A program made the position numbers and the translations under genes. DNA of 64,000 nt, taken from the NCBI RefSeq assembly GCF_023156535.1, contig NZ_JALNMH010000004.1, positions 186,001 to 250,000 of the forward strand. Reading direction: 5' to 3'. Of this stretch, positions 7,710-16,833 are shown piece by piece. Each line of letters starts with the position of its first letter. Position 1 is the first letter of the stretch. The notes beneath the pieces were generated by a model. That model did not search any database, was not told the DNA's origin, and worked only from the letters and a program-made list of their open reading frames with translations. This stretch comes from Pseudomarimonas salicorniae. GTDB taxonomy: Bacteria; Pseudomonadota; Gammaproteobacteria; Xanthomonadales; Xanthomonadaceae.

Positions 7710-9686
7710 CTATTCCTCTTCCAGTTCCAGAATGTTTCGCAGGCGTTGCGCGACAACCGGAGACAACGCCTCCACGTATGCACTGGAGAGATGCTGCGTG
7801 TCACGGTAGACCGGCGTGCCGGAGCGGACGGCCCGGCAGTCCATCTCGTTGCACACGAGGTCGTTCAGATGGAGGATCGTGACGCTGGGCATGGCATCGG
7901 CGACTTCGCGGTTTGCAGCCAGCTCCGGTGCAATGGACTCGTCACTCGGCTGGAGTCGGCAGGACGCGCCGCCCAGCCATTTCGGGCGCCACTCACGACG
8001 CGCCAGACAGACAAGCGGATCCTCGCGTAGAACGGGGGTCGGCTGGAGTAGGACGACTTGCCTTGCCGTTTGTGAGAGAGCTGCAAGCATCTGCATGGAC
8101 CCGGCGATCCATTCGTCCTCGGAGATATCGTAGGAGGCCCCGGAGCCAGTCACGATCACATCTGGGGACAGCGAAGTCAGGTAGCCCACGACGCCTTGCC
8201 GCCACTCCTCGCACTCATAGAACGGCCTCCCCAGCCTGGGGTAGTAGAATCGCGCGTGGACCATTGGGCAGGCTGACTTGGTCAGCACGACGAGCCTCCA
8301 CGTCGGCGCAGGAAACGCTGCGCGCAGGCTTTCGTACCATTGCAGAACCACGCTGTCTCCCAGGATGACGGCGGTCCTTGAAAAGCCTTCGTCCTCCGCG
8401 ACGCACGGCAGGATGCGGGCGGATCGGTACCAATCGTCGCAACCGAGTCGGTAGATCGAGGGGAGGTCCCTTGCCGCCATTGCGAGTGACGCCTGCGCGG
8501 GCTCTGCAGCCCAACGCTGGGCTGAGTCACGCCACTGGAGCGCCGCGAATGTCGCGATCGCCATGAGCAGCAATGAAGTCGTGACGACCGCCGCCGGGCG
8601 AAGGTCCAGCCAGCGGGCATGACGCACGGGGTGCTCGACCCAATGGTACGAGAGCAGCGCCGGAAGCAAGGCGGCCGCCGCCGCGAGCAGACGGAAGCCC
8701 CAATGGAGGTCGCCGAGCGCGGCGTCAGCGAGCAGCAGTGCCGGCCAGTGCCAAAGATACCAACCATAGGACATGCGCCCGAGCCATTGAGCGCCGGAGG
8801 AACGCAGCAGGCCAGGCAGGAAGCCTACACCATGCTGAGCGGAGAGCAGGATCAATGCCGCACCAAGAGACGGTCCAGTCGCCCACAGCCCTGGGTACTG
8901 CTCGCCCCGCCCCAGCATCGCGACCGAGCCAACGACGAACAGCGTGCCAATCATGCATAGGGACGATGCAACCGCGGTCAGCGGCCTTTCGAGACGCGCT
9001 GCCAAGTTCGTCAGCAGCCGATGGCCGCGAAGGAAGACGATACCGCCGAGCGCGAACTGCCACGCTCTAGAAAAGACGGTGTAGAAGGCCAGGTCCCGGC
9101 TATGGAGGGCCAACAGGAGGCTGGCGAGCAGGGAGACCAGCAGCAACAGGACCAGGGTGCGGACCAGCTGCGACACCCGGCTGTCCTCAGCGGCGGCGGC
9201 GCGCGACCAGAGGAACCAGAGCAACAGGGGCCAAACCAGATAGAACTGTTCCTCGACGCCTAGAGACCAGGTATGCAGGAAGAGCTCACTCTCCGCGCCG
9301 TGCCCGAAGTAGTCCAGTTCGGCAAATGCAAAGCGCATGTTGGTAAGCCACCACGGCACGAAGGCCGCGGTGCGCGCCTGCGCAATCTGCTCTCCAGGCG
9401 CGAGAAGAATCGTAGCCAGTGACGCGACGACGCCGAGCATGACGAGCAATGCGGGGAGCAGCCTACGGAAGCGGCGTGCGTAGAACTCAGCGAAGCGCAC
9501 GCCTCCCGACTGGGAAAGTTCCGCCACCAGCAACCCGGTAATCAGATAGCCAGAGAGCACGAAGAACAGGTCGACCCCGACGAATCCGCCCTGCAGGAAC
9601 GGCACGCCAGCGTGGCCGACGACCACGGCGAGGATGGCCAATGCGCGCAGCCCCTCGACCTCGGGCTGGAATGGAAGCCGGTTCAT
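7710..9686 (-). CDS. OafA/YrhL-type membrane acyltransferase with C-terminal SGNH domain
   Basis: Proteins of this type O-acetylate LPS, exopolysaccharide or peptidoglycan outside the inner membrane. The 658-residue product has an acyltransferase-3 domain of about ten membrane helices (residues 1-380). Its motifs are VVVGHAGVPF, GVDLFFVLSGYLIT, FYARRFRRLLPA and LHTWSLGVEEQFYLVWP. The extracytoplasmic SGNH domain has GDSVVLQW with the catalytic Ser and a C-terminal DTQHLS carrying the Asp/His pair. I chose the ATG at 9686 (MNRLPFQPEVEGLRA), because the longer frame adds only a low-complexity head. It ends 30 bases before nadE on the same strand. It probably decorates a surface glycan, perhaps one from the nearby island; this link is inference. 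Confidence 0.88.
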   Translation of the reverse strand: MNRLPFQPEVEGLRALAILAVVVGHAGVPFLQGGFVGVDLFFVLSGYLITGLLVAELSQSGGVRFAEFYARRFRRLLPALLVMLGVVASLATILLAPGEQIAQARTAAFVPWWLTNMRFAFAELDYFGHGAESELFLHTWSLGVEEQFYLVWPLLLWFLWSRAAAAEDSRVSQLVRTLVLLLLVSLLASLLLALHSRDLAFYTVFSRAWQFALGGIVFLRGHRLLTNLAARLERPLTAVASSLCMIGTLFVVGSVAMLGRGEQYPGLWATGPSLGAALILLSAQHGVGFLPGLLRSSGAQWLGRMSYGWYLWHWPALLLADAALGDLHWGFRLLAAAAALLPALLSYHWVEHPVRHARWLDLRPAAVVTTSLLLMAIATFAALQWRDSAQRWAAEPAQASLAMAARDLPSIYRLGCDDWYRSARILPCVAEDEGFSRTAVILGDSVVLQWYESLRAAFPAPTWRLVVLTKSACPMVHARFYYPRLGRPFYECEEWRQGVVGYLTSLSPDVIVTGSGASYDISEDEWIAGSMQMLAALSQTARQVVLLQPTPVLREDPLVCLARREWRPKWLGGASCRLQPSDESIAPELAANREVADAMPSVTILHLNDLVCNEMDCRAVRSGTPVYRDTQHLSSAYVEALSPVVAQRLRNILELEEE

Positions 9687-9781
9687 GGAAGACGCGTGAG
9701 CGCTCACTGCGGCGCCAGCCCCGCCAGGGGGCCCGGCCCGAAGCAATGAATCGTCCTGGCCATCTATCAACCCATGCGACA

Positions 9782-9807
9782 CGGCCCGTTCCAAGGGGAA
9801 CGGGCCG
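9782..9807 (-). terminator. Strong hairpin downstream of sucD, probable terminator
   Basis: An 11-bp perfect stem (CGGCCCGTTCC with GGAACGGGCCG, loop AAGG) begins 55 bases after the sucD stop, which fits the end of the sucCD transcript. There is no clear U-tract after it, so termination may be incomplete or Rho-assisted. Confidence 0.5.
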
Positions 9808-9861
9808 CGCGGCACAAACTCGAACGGTAAAGCAGTTGCCCGGACATTCCAGGCCCGTCGA

Positions 9862-10734
<873 letters not shown>

Positions 10735-10766
10735 GGTGAATTCCTGTGGTCGTCGATCGGGCGGGC

Positions 10767-11927
10767 TCAGGCCACCGCGGCCACGGCCTTCTTGGCCGCG
10801 TCGTTCAGATCGTCTGCGGGGATCAGGGCGAGACCGCTGTTCTTCAGCAGCTCCTTGCCCTTGTCGACATTGGTGCCTTCCAGGCGAACGATCACCGGCA
10901 CCTTGACCCCGACCTCCTTGACCGCGGCGATGATGCCCTCGGCGATCATGTCGCAGCGCACGATGCCGCCGAAGATGTTGACCAGGATCGCCTTGACCTT
11001 GTCCGAGGCGAGGATGAGCTTGAAGGCTTCGGTCACGCGCTCCTTGGTGGCGCCGCCGCCGACGTCGAGGAAGTTCGCCGGCTCGGCGCCGTTGAGCTTG
11101 ATCACGTCCATGGTGGCCATCGCGAGGCCCGCGCCATTGACCATGCAGCCGATGTTGCCATCCATGGTCACGTAGTTAAGGTCGTGCTGGGCGGCCTCGG
11201 CCTCCTGCTCGTCTTCCTGCGCCTTGTCGCGCATCGCCACCAGCTTGGGCTGGCGGAAACCGGCGTTGTCGTCGGAGTTGATCTTGCCGTCGAGGGCGAC
11301 CAGATCGCCGGCGGCAGTGATCGCCAGCGGGTTCAGCTCGACCAGGGCCAGGTCCTTGTCGTTGAACAGCCGGAACAGGCCCATCATGATCTTGGTCAGC
11401 TGGTTGACCTGCTTGGCGTTCAGGCCCATGGCGAAGCCGACCTGCCGGCACTGGAACGGCTGCAGGCCCTGAACGAACTGCACCTGCAGGTTCTGGATCG
11501 CGTCGGGGTTTTCCTCGGCGACCTTCTCGATGTCGACGCCGCCCTCGGCCGAGGTGATGAAGGAAATCGCCTTCGAGGCACGGTCGATCAGCATCGACAG
11601 GTACAGCTCCTTGCCGATGTCGGTGGCCTCGGTGACCAGCACGGTATCGACCGGCAGGGCGCGGCCGCCGCTCTGGTAGGTGGCCATGCGCGTGCCGAGC
11701 ATGCCGGCGGCGGCATCGCGGACGGCGTCGAGGGTCTTGACCAGCTTCACACCTCCGGCCTTGCCGCGGCCGCCTGCGTGGATCTGGGCCTTGACCACCC
11801 ACTGCTCGCCGCCAATCGCCTTGGCGGCCTCGACGGCCTGGTCGGGGGTCTGCGCGACACGCCCGGCCGGAACCGGAATGCCGTACTCGGCGAACAGCTC
11901 TTTGGCCTGATACTCGTGAAAGTTCAT
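10767..11927 (-). CDS. sucC: ADP-forming succinate--CoA ligase subunit beta
   Basis: SucC is the nucleotide-binding beta subunit that pairs with SucD. The 386-residue protein begins [16 protein letters not shown], followed by the ATP-grasp fold ([19 protein letters not shown]) and the C-terminal ligase-CoA domain ([13 protein letters not shown]). I chose the ATG at 11927, which gives the canonical N-terminus; the frame stays open to 12125 but the extra 66 residues have no family match. It is divergent from pilS across 179 bases (11928-12106). Confidence 0.97.
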   Translation of the reverse strand: MNFHEYQAKELFAEYGIPVPAGRVAQTPDQAVEAAKAIGGEQWVVKAQIHAGGRGKAGGVKLVKTLDAVRDAAAGMLGTRMATYQSGGRALPVDTVLVTEATDIGKELYLSMLIDRASKAISFITSAEGGVDIEKVAEENPDAIQNLQVQFVQGLQPFQCRQVGFAMGLNAKQVNQLTKIMMGLFRLFNDKDLALVELNPLAITAAGDLVALDGKINSDDNAGFRQPKLVAMRDKAQEDEQEAEAAQHDLNYVTMDGNIGCMVNGAGLAMATMDVIKLNGAEPANFLDVGGGATKERVTEAFKLILASDKVKAILVNIFGGIVRCDMIAEGIIAAVKEVGVKVPVIVRLEGTNVDKGKELLKNSGLALIPADDLNDAAKKAVAAVA

Positions 11928-11954
11928 GCTGCACCTGGAATCGGTAGGGGAAGA

Positions 11955-11966
11955 CCGGTCGACCGG
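11955..11966. promoter_or_regulatory. Perfect 12-bp palindrome in the sucC/pilS divergent region
   Basis: CCGGTCGACCGG is a perfect palindrome 28 bases upstream of the sucC start, in the only sizeable non-coding gap near sucC. It could be an operator or chance in GC-rich DNA; nothing else supports a regulator. Confidence 0.2.
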
Positions 11967-12106
11967 AAGGGGCGCGCACAGCGCAGCCCGGGCGGTGCCG
12001 GCATAGGGCCGCGGTATTGTGGCGAAGGGCGTCGCCAAAGGCAAAGCGACAGCGCCTGAGCGTGGCGGGCACCCCGCCCGGTCCGGGCTTCGGCTAACCT
12101 GCCGGG

Positions 12107-13717
12107 ATGCGGCTTTCCCCCACACGCCGGACGCCCGGCCGCTTCGATCGCGATGCCCAGCAGCGCGAACTCTACTTCTTCACCCTGTACCGCTGCTTCC
12201 AGGCCGCGCTGATCGCGCTCGTCGTATTCAGCCCGGTCGGGCTGTCGCTGGCTCGACTGGTGCAGCCGGTGCTGGCCCAGGTGGTCTGCCTGACCTATCT
12301 GGTGCTGTCGGCGGTATTCCTGCTGATCGCCACCCGCTCGCGGCTGAAGCTCACCCATCAGGTGCTGCTCGGACTGGGTGTCGACATTCTCGCCGCCCTG
12401 CTGATGCGGGCGGCGCTCGAAGGCGTCGACCTCGGCATCGCCCTGCTGCTCATCGTCAACGTCGGCGCGGGCGCGCTGTTGCTGCCGTTCCGGTGGGGCT
12501 TCCTGTTCGCCACGCTGGCCGCCGTCGGCGTGGTTTTCGAGTACCTGGTGACCGCCGTGCTCGGCCTCGGCGAGACCAGGGCATCCGAGACGGCGATGCT
12601 GGCGGTTACCTACATGGCGGTCGCCGCACTGTGCAACATCCTTGGCCGCAGCCTGCGCGAAAGCGCCCTGCTCGCAGCCGAGCGCGGCGCCGAGGCCGCC
12701 AGCCTCGCGCAGATCAACGATCTGATCATCCGCCGCCTGCGCTCCGGCGTGATCGTCGTCGATGCCGCGCACCGCGTGCGTCTTGCCAACGAGACCGCGT
12801 GGCACCTGCTTGGCGAGCCGAACCCCTCCGAGAAACGCCTTGAGGTGCTGTGCCCGGCGCTTTCCCGGCACATCACCTCCTGGCGCGTCGATCCGCAGCA
12901 GGAGCCGCAGGCGCTGCAGCTGCGCAGCGACCGCCCCGATGTGGTCCCGCGGATCGCCCGGCTGGGCACCTCCGAGGACCTGCTGCTGGTCTTCCTCGAC
13001 GATAGTGAGCTGGTCTCGAGACGCGCCGAGCAGCTGACGCTCAGCACGCTGGGAAGACTGTCGGCCGGCATCGCCCACGAGGTCCGCAACCCGCTCGGCG
13101 CGATCAGCCACGCCGCCCAGCTGCTGGAGGAATCCGAAGCGCTGCCGGACGGCGACCGTCAGCTGCTGCAGATCATCGTGACCCAGAGCCAGCGCGTGAA
13201 CGGGATCATCAACAACGTTCTGGCCCTGTCCCGCCGCGAGGCCTCACGACCGGAGGTGCTCGAGATCTGCGAATGGCTGGAGGACTTCCTCGGCACGTTC
13301 TGCCGCGAACACTTCCTTGAGGCGGGTGCCATCGAAACCGATATCGAGCAGCGTCCGATCACGGCGATTTTCGACGGGCAGCAGCTGCACCAGGTGCTGA
13401 CCGCGCTGCTCGGCAATGCGCTCAGGCACGGTCGCCGTGGCAGCGCCCCGGCCGAGGTGCGCCTGCGGGCCAGGCTGGACGACGACCAGGCGACGCCGCT
13501 GATCGAGGTCACCGACCGTGGCCCGGGCATTCGCCCGGAGCAGGCCGAGCGGATCTTCGAACCCTTCTTCACCACCCACGACATGGGCAGCGGGCTTGGG
13601 CTCTACATCGCCCGGCAGATCTGTGAGGCGAATCAGGCAGTATTGGAGTACCGCCCGGCACCCGAGGGGGGCAGCTGCTTCCGCATCGTCCTCTCCCGCC
13701 CACTGCGGATCGTCTGA
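12107..13717 (+). CDS. pilS: Type IV pilus sensor histidine kinase PilS
   Basis: PilS is the inner-membrane kinase that controls phosphorylation of PilR and so pilin transcription. The 536-residue protein has about six membrane helices (residues 25-190) and a PAS-like region (residues 205-300). The HisKA domain has H324 in HEVRNPLG, and the HATPase_c domain has [15 protein letters not shown] and GSGLGLYI. Architecture and position directly before pilR fit PilS rather than a generic NtrB. The ATG at 12107 is accepted. In Pseudomonas, PilS senses pilin in the membrane; whether that holds here is not visible. Confidence 0.93.
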   Translation: MRLSPTRRTPGRFDRDAQQRELYFFTLYRCFQAALIALVVFSPVGLSLARLVQPVLAQVVCLTYLVLSAVFLLIATRSRLKLTHQVLLGLGVDILAALLMRAALEGVDLGIALLLIVNVGAGALLLPFRWGFLFATLAAVGVVFEYLVTAVLGLGETRASETAMLAVTYMAVAALCNILGRSLRESALLAAERGAEAASLAQINDLIIRRLRSGVIVVDAAHRVRLANETAWHLLGEPNPSEKRLEVLCPALSRHITSWRVDPQQEPQALQLRSDRPDVVPRIARLGTSEDLLLVFLDDSELVSRRAEQLTLSTLGRLSAGIAHEVRNPLGAISHAAQLLEESEALPDGDRQLLQIIVTQSQRVNGIINNVLALSRREASRPEVLEICEWLEDFLGTFCREHFLEAGAIETDIEQRPITAIFDGQQLHQVLTALLGNALRHGRRGSAPAEVRLRARLDDDQATPLIEVTDRGPGIRPEQAERIFEPFFTTHDMGSGLGLYIARQICEANQAVLEYRPAPEGGSCFRIVLSRPLRIV

Positions 13718-13734
13718 GCCGAACACCGGCAGGT

Positions 13735-13763
13735 TTCACGTCGCCCTCGCGAACCGGCATAAT
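13735..13763 (+). promoter_or_regulatory. Candidate sigma-70 promoter for pilR
   Basis: TTCACG (13735-13740) and CATAAT (13758-13763) are separated by exactly 17 bases in the 75-base pilS-pilR gap, 30 bases before the pilR ATG. This would let pilR be made independently of pilS. The -35 is weak (4 of 6). Confidence 0.4.
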
Positions 13764-13792
13764 CAGCGCGGCCTTCCGACCGTGGGTTGCCC

Positions 13793-15187
13793 ATGCTGCC
13801 ATCCCGCTGCGCCCTGGTAGTCGATGACGAGCGCGACATCCGCGAATTGCTGTCGATCACCCTGAGCCGGATGGGCCTGCAGGTGGACACCGCCGAGGAT
13901 CTGGCCGTGGCGCAGCGCAAGCTGGCCAGTCAGGCCTACGATCTGTGCTTCACCGACATGCGCCTGCCCGACGGCTCTGGACAGAGCCTGATCGAACTGA
14001 TCAGCAGTCGCTATCCCGATACGCCGGTGGCGATGATCACCGCGCACGGGAACGTCGACGCCGCGGTCAATGCGCTCAAGGCCGGCGCCTTCGATTTCGT
14101 CAGCAAGCCGGTCGACCTGCATGTCCTGCGCCGCATGGTGCAGAACGCCCTCCAGCTCGGCGAGCAGCGCCGCGCCCAGGCCCAGCTCAGCAACAACAAG
14201 CTGCTTGGAGAGTCGGCCCCGATCAACTCACTGCGGGCCACGATCGCCAAGGTCGCCCGCAGCCAGGCCCCGGTGTTCATCAGCGGCGAATCCGGCGTCG
14301 GCAAGGAGCTGGTCGCCCGGCTGATCCACGAGCAGGGTCCCCGCTCGGGCGGCGCCTTCGTCCCGGTCAACTGCGGAGCGATCCCGACGGAACTCATGGA
14401 AAGCGAGTTCTTCGGCCACAAGAAGGGCAGCTTCACCGGCGCCGTGGCCGACAAGGAAGGTCTGTTCCAGGCCGCGAACGGCGGCACGCTGTTCCTCGAC
14501 GAGGTGGCCGAGCTGCCGCTGCACATGCAGGTCAAGCTGCTTCGGGTGATCCAGGAGAAATCGATCCGTCCGGTCGGTGCCAACATCGAGCAGCCGGTTG
14601 ATGTGCGGATCCTCTCGGCCACCCATACCGACCTGTCCGCACGTGTCGCGGACGGGCGCTTCCGGCACGATCTGTACTACCGCATCAACGTCATCGAGCT
14701 GAACGTCCCCCCGTTGCGCGAGCGCCCCAACGACATCCCCCTTCTGGCGGACGCCCTGCTCAAACGGCTGGCCGCCGACAATGGCGATCCCGGTTACGAA
14801 CTGGCTGAGGACGCCCAGGAGCAGCTGGCCGGCTACGCCTTTCCGGGCAATGTCCGCGAGTTGGAGAACATCCTCGAGCGAGCGGTGGCGCTGTGCGACG
14901 GAGGCATCATCCACGCCGAGGACCTGCGCCTGCCATCGCCCCCTCCAGCCACGCAACCGACCGGCGATGCAGAGCAGCCGGCGCGCGGCCAGGGCGCCGC
15001 TGCCACGCCCCCCACCCTGCCCGACCGTCTTCCCGACGCCTTGCCTGATTTCATGGAGTCACTGGAGCGCGAGGCCATCCAGAAGGCACTGATCGAGTGC
15101 AAGTACAACAAGACCAAGGCCGCCGCCAAGCTCGGAATCACCTTCCGGGCGATGCGCTACAAGCTCAAGAAGCTGGGCATCGACTAG
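13793..15187 (+). CDS. pilR: Sigma-54-dependent response regulator PilR
   Basis: PilR is the NtrC-family activator of pilA transcription. The 464-residue protein has a receiver domain with Asp55 in FTDMRLPDG. The AAA+ domain has Walker A GESGVGKE, the sigma-54-contacting loop as GSFTGA, and [14 protein letters not shown] Fis-type helix-turn-helix ends the protein ([20 protein letters not shown]). I chose the ATG at 13793 ([13 protein letters not shown]); an upstream TTG at 13787 is less likely. Its expected target, a sigma-54 promoter, is found upstream of pilA at 16223. Confidence 0.95.
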   Translation: MLPSRCALVVDDERDIRELLSITLSRMGLQVDTAEDLAVAQRKLASQAYDLCFTDMRLPDGSGQSLIELISSRYPDTPVAMITAHGNVDAAVNALKAGAFDFVSKPVDLHVLRRMVQNALQLGEQRRAQAQLSNNKLLGESAPINSLRATIAKVARSQAPVFISGESGVGKELVARLIHEQGPRSGGAFVPVNCGAIPTELMESEFFGHKKGSFTGAVADKEGLFQAANGGTLFLDEVAELPLHMQVKLLRVIQEKSIRPVGANIEQPVDVRILSATHTDLSARVADGRFRHDLYYRINVIELNVPPLRERPNDIPLLADALLKRLAADNGDPGYELAEDAQEQLAGYAFPGNVRELENILERAVALCDGGIIHAEDLRLPSPPPATQPTGDAEQPARGQGAAATPPTLPDRLPDALPDFMESLEREAIQKALIECKYNKTKAAAKLGITFRAMRYKLKKLGID

Positions 15188-15294
15188 CGCCCCCATCCCG
15201 CTCTTGATCCGGTCATGCCCGCCCCCAGATCGCCGCACGGGGCGCCGGTCGGGTGGCCGGGGGCCCGGGACGGATCACATTTGGAGGACTCCCG

Positions 15295-16038
15295 ATGAGC
15301 CGCTGGAAAGCTGCCGGCATCCATCTCCTGATCAGCCTTGGCGTGGTCGCGGCGCTGGCCGCCCTGATGCTCTCGACCTGGTACGCCAGGGGACTGTTCC
15401 AGTTTGCCCAGGCCGACCGACTGCTGCTCCTGGTCGGCGCCATCGACGTCACCGTCGGCCCATTGCTGACCCTGCTGGTGTTCCGGGCCGGCAAGAAGGG
15501 CCTGAAGCTCGATCTCAGCCTGATCGGTCTCGCCCAGGTCGCCTTCCTCGCCTATGGCCTGAGCGTGGTCTGGATCTCCCGCCCCGCCTTCCTGGTGGCG
15601 CTGCCGGAGCGCGTCCAACTGGTCTTCGCCAACGAGATCGATCCCGACACCCTGCCGGTGGTGGACGGCGCCCTCCCCCGCAGCCGTGTGCCCTGGCTCG
15701 GCCCGGAACTGGTCGGGGCCAGGCGGCCGCAGGACCCAGCCGAACGCGCTCGACTGGTGGACGAACTGATCGCAGGCCGTGATCTGCCCGCCTTTCCCAA
15801 GTACTACGTGCCTTTCCCACAGCTGGCCGACGACCTGCTGGCCGCCTCGGAGAGCATCGAGTCCCTGGGCCGGAGACTCGGGCCCGACGAGCGCCGCGCC
15901 CTGCACGAGCGACTGCGCGCCGAGTACGGAAACGGCGCCCGCTGGGTGCCCATCGTCTCGTCCCGAGGCACCGCGACCCTGTTCATCGATCCGGAGACGG
16001 CCCTGCCCTTGCGTGCCGACCCCTTTGATCCGCGGTGA
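15295..16038 (+). CDS. TfpX/TfpZ-type type IV pilin accessory protein
   Basis: Proteins of this family are encoded next to major pilin genes in Pseudomonas (TfpX, TfpY, TfpZ) and in xanthomonads, and influence surface piliation. The 247-residue product has an N-terminal helix (IHLLISLGVVAALAALMLST) and the family block DVTVGPLLTLLVF. KLDLSLIGLAQ and the YGLSVVWISRP segment follow, then a soluble periplasmic half. I chose the ATG at 15295, which has a GGAGG Shine-Dalgarno ten bases upstream. It sits between pilR and pilA, as expected. Family membership is firm; the molecular role is not established. Confidence 0.85.
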   Translation: MSRWKAAGIHLLISLGVVAALAALMLSTWYARGLFQFAQADRLLLLVGAIDVTVGPLLTLLVFRAGKKGLKLDLSLIGLAQVAFLAYGLSVVWISRPAFLVALPERVQLVFANEIDPDTLPVVDGALPRSRVPWLGPELVGARRPQDPAERARLVDELIAGRDLPAFPKYYVPFPQLADDLLAASESIESLGRRLGPDERRALHERLRAEYGNGARWVPIVSSRGTATLFIDPETALPLRADPFDPR

Positions 16039-16053
16039 CAATCTGGACGGCCT

Positions 16054-16075
16054 GCGTCACTAACTGACGCATTTT
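16054..16075 (+). terminator. Short terminator-like hairpin after tfpZ
   Basis: GCGTCA-CTAAC-TGACGC forms a 6-bp stem followed by ATTTT, 15 bases after the tfpZ stop. It would separate the pilSR-tfpZ transcript from pilA. The stem is short, so it may be leaky. Confidence 0.4.
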
Positions 16076-16222
16076 GCGTCCACTGCGGGCCTCCCCGGTG
16101 TCTCGCTTCTGAGCAGCCGGCCACGCGGGGCGCTCACGCGGTTTCGCACGGCCCTCCTTAAGCTTGAACAATGTCCTTTAAAATCAAGTTTCTGGAACAT
16201 CTCAGATCTGGATTTTCGGTCG

Positions 16223-16238
16223 TGGCACGCAATGTGCT
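16223..16238 (+). promoter_or_regulatory. Sigma-54 (-24/-12) promoter of pilA
   Basis: TGGCACG-CAAT-GTGCT matches the RpoN consensus TGGCACR-N4-TTGCW at all but one consensus position. The invariant GG (16224-16225) and GC (16236-16237) are spaced correctly. Transcription should start near 16249. It is the expected target of PilR, encoded 2 kb upstream. Confidence 0.85.
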
Positions 16239-16356
16239 TTAATCTTCCTGCGCAGTTGTCGACAAGGGCCGCAAGGCCACGGAGCAAGGCCGCGGGCCTC
16301 TTGAGTCGGCATCGGCGACGTTAGCTAACCCGCAACCTACCCACTGGGGAGTTCCC

Positions 16357-16797
16357 ATGAAGAAGATGCAAGGTTTCACCCTGATCGAGCTGATGATCGT
16401 GATCGCGATCCTCGGCATCCTGATGGCGATCGCCATCCCGGCCTACCAGGACTACACCGTCCGTGCGCGCTTCTCCGAGTGCATCGGCAAGCTCGCCCCG
16501 CTGAAGCTCACCGCGTCGGAGATCCGCCTCAATTCGCGCACCGCTTCGTTCCCAGCGAACATCGCGCAGCTGGGCGACGTGGACGGCACGAACTTCTGCG
16601 CGGCAGCCACGTCCCCCGCCGCAGGCCGTATCCAGATCGCCAACTCGGCAGGTATCGGCAACGGCCTCGCCTCCGGCGCCATCGTGGTCGAGCTCTCCGG
16701 AACCGTCCTCGCGGGTCAGTCGGATGTGACCTGGGTCTGCAAGCCGGCCGATCCTGCCGATGCCGACAACAAGTACCTGCCGGGCTCCTGCCGCTAA
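16357..16797 (+). CDS. pilA: Major type IV pilin PilA (type IVa)
   Basis: This is the structural subunit of type IV pili. The 146-residue prepilin has a six-residue leader MKKMQG cut before F7, then the hydrophobic assembly helix [20 protein letters not shown] with the conserved Glu5 of the mature protein. The C-terminal cysteine pair (VCKP and GSCR) can close the D-loop, and another cysteine pair may exist (C42, C81). A GGGGAG Shine-Dalgarno sits six bases before the ATG. Only one pilin gene is present here. Serine/threonine and asparagine residues are available for glycosylation, but no site can be assigned from sequence. Confidence 0.96.
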   Translation: MKKMQGFTLIELMIVIAILGILMAIAIPAYQDYTVRARFSECIGKLAPLKLTASEIRLNSRTASFPANIAQLGDVDGTNFCAAATSPAAGRIQIANSAGIGNGLASGAIVVELSGTVLAGQSDVTWVCKPADPADADNKYLPGSCR

Positions 16798-16833
16798 GGG
16801 ATTCGTCAGGCAGACGGCAAACATGGGCTTCGC

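Larger units (their letters stand above)
16039..16356. other. 318-base non-coding pilA upstream region
   Basis: This gap between tfpZ and pilA holds a short terminator-like hairpin (16054-16075), an A+T-rich stretch (about 16158-16218) and a sigma-54 promoter (16223-16238). The A+T-rich stretch includes AATCAAGTTTCTG (16182-16194), close to the IHF consensus, which suits DNA bending between bound PilR and sigma-54 polymerase. The 5' untranslated leader of pilA would be about 110 bases. No small open frame with a convincing start was seen. Confidence 0.6.
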
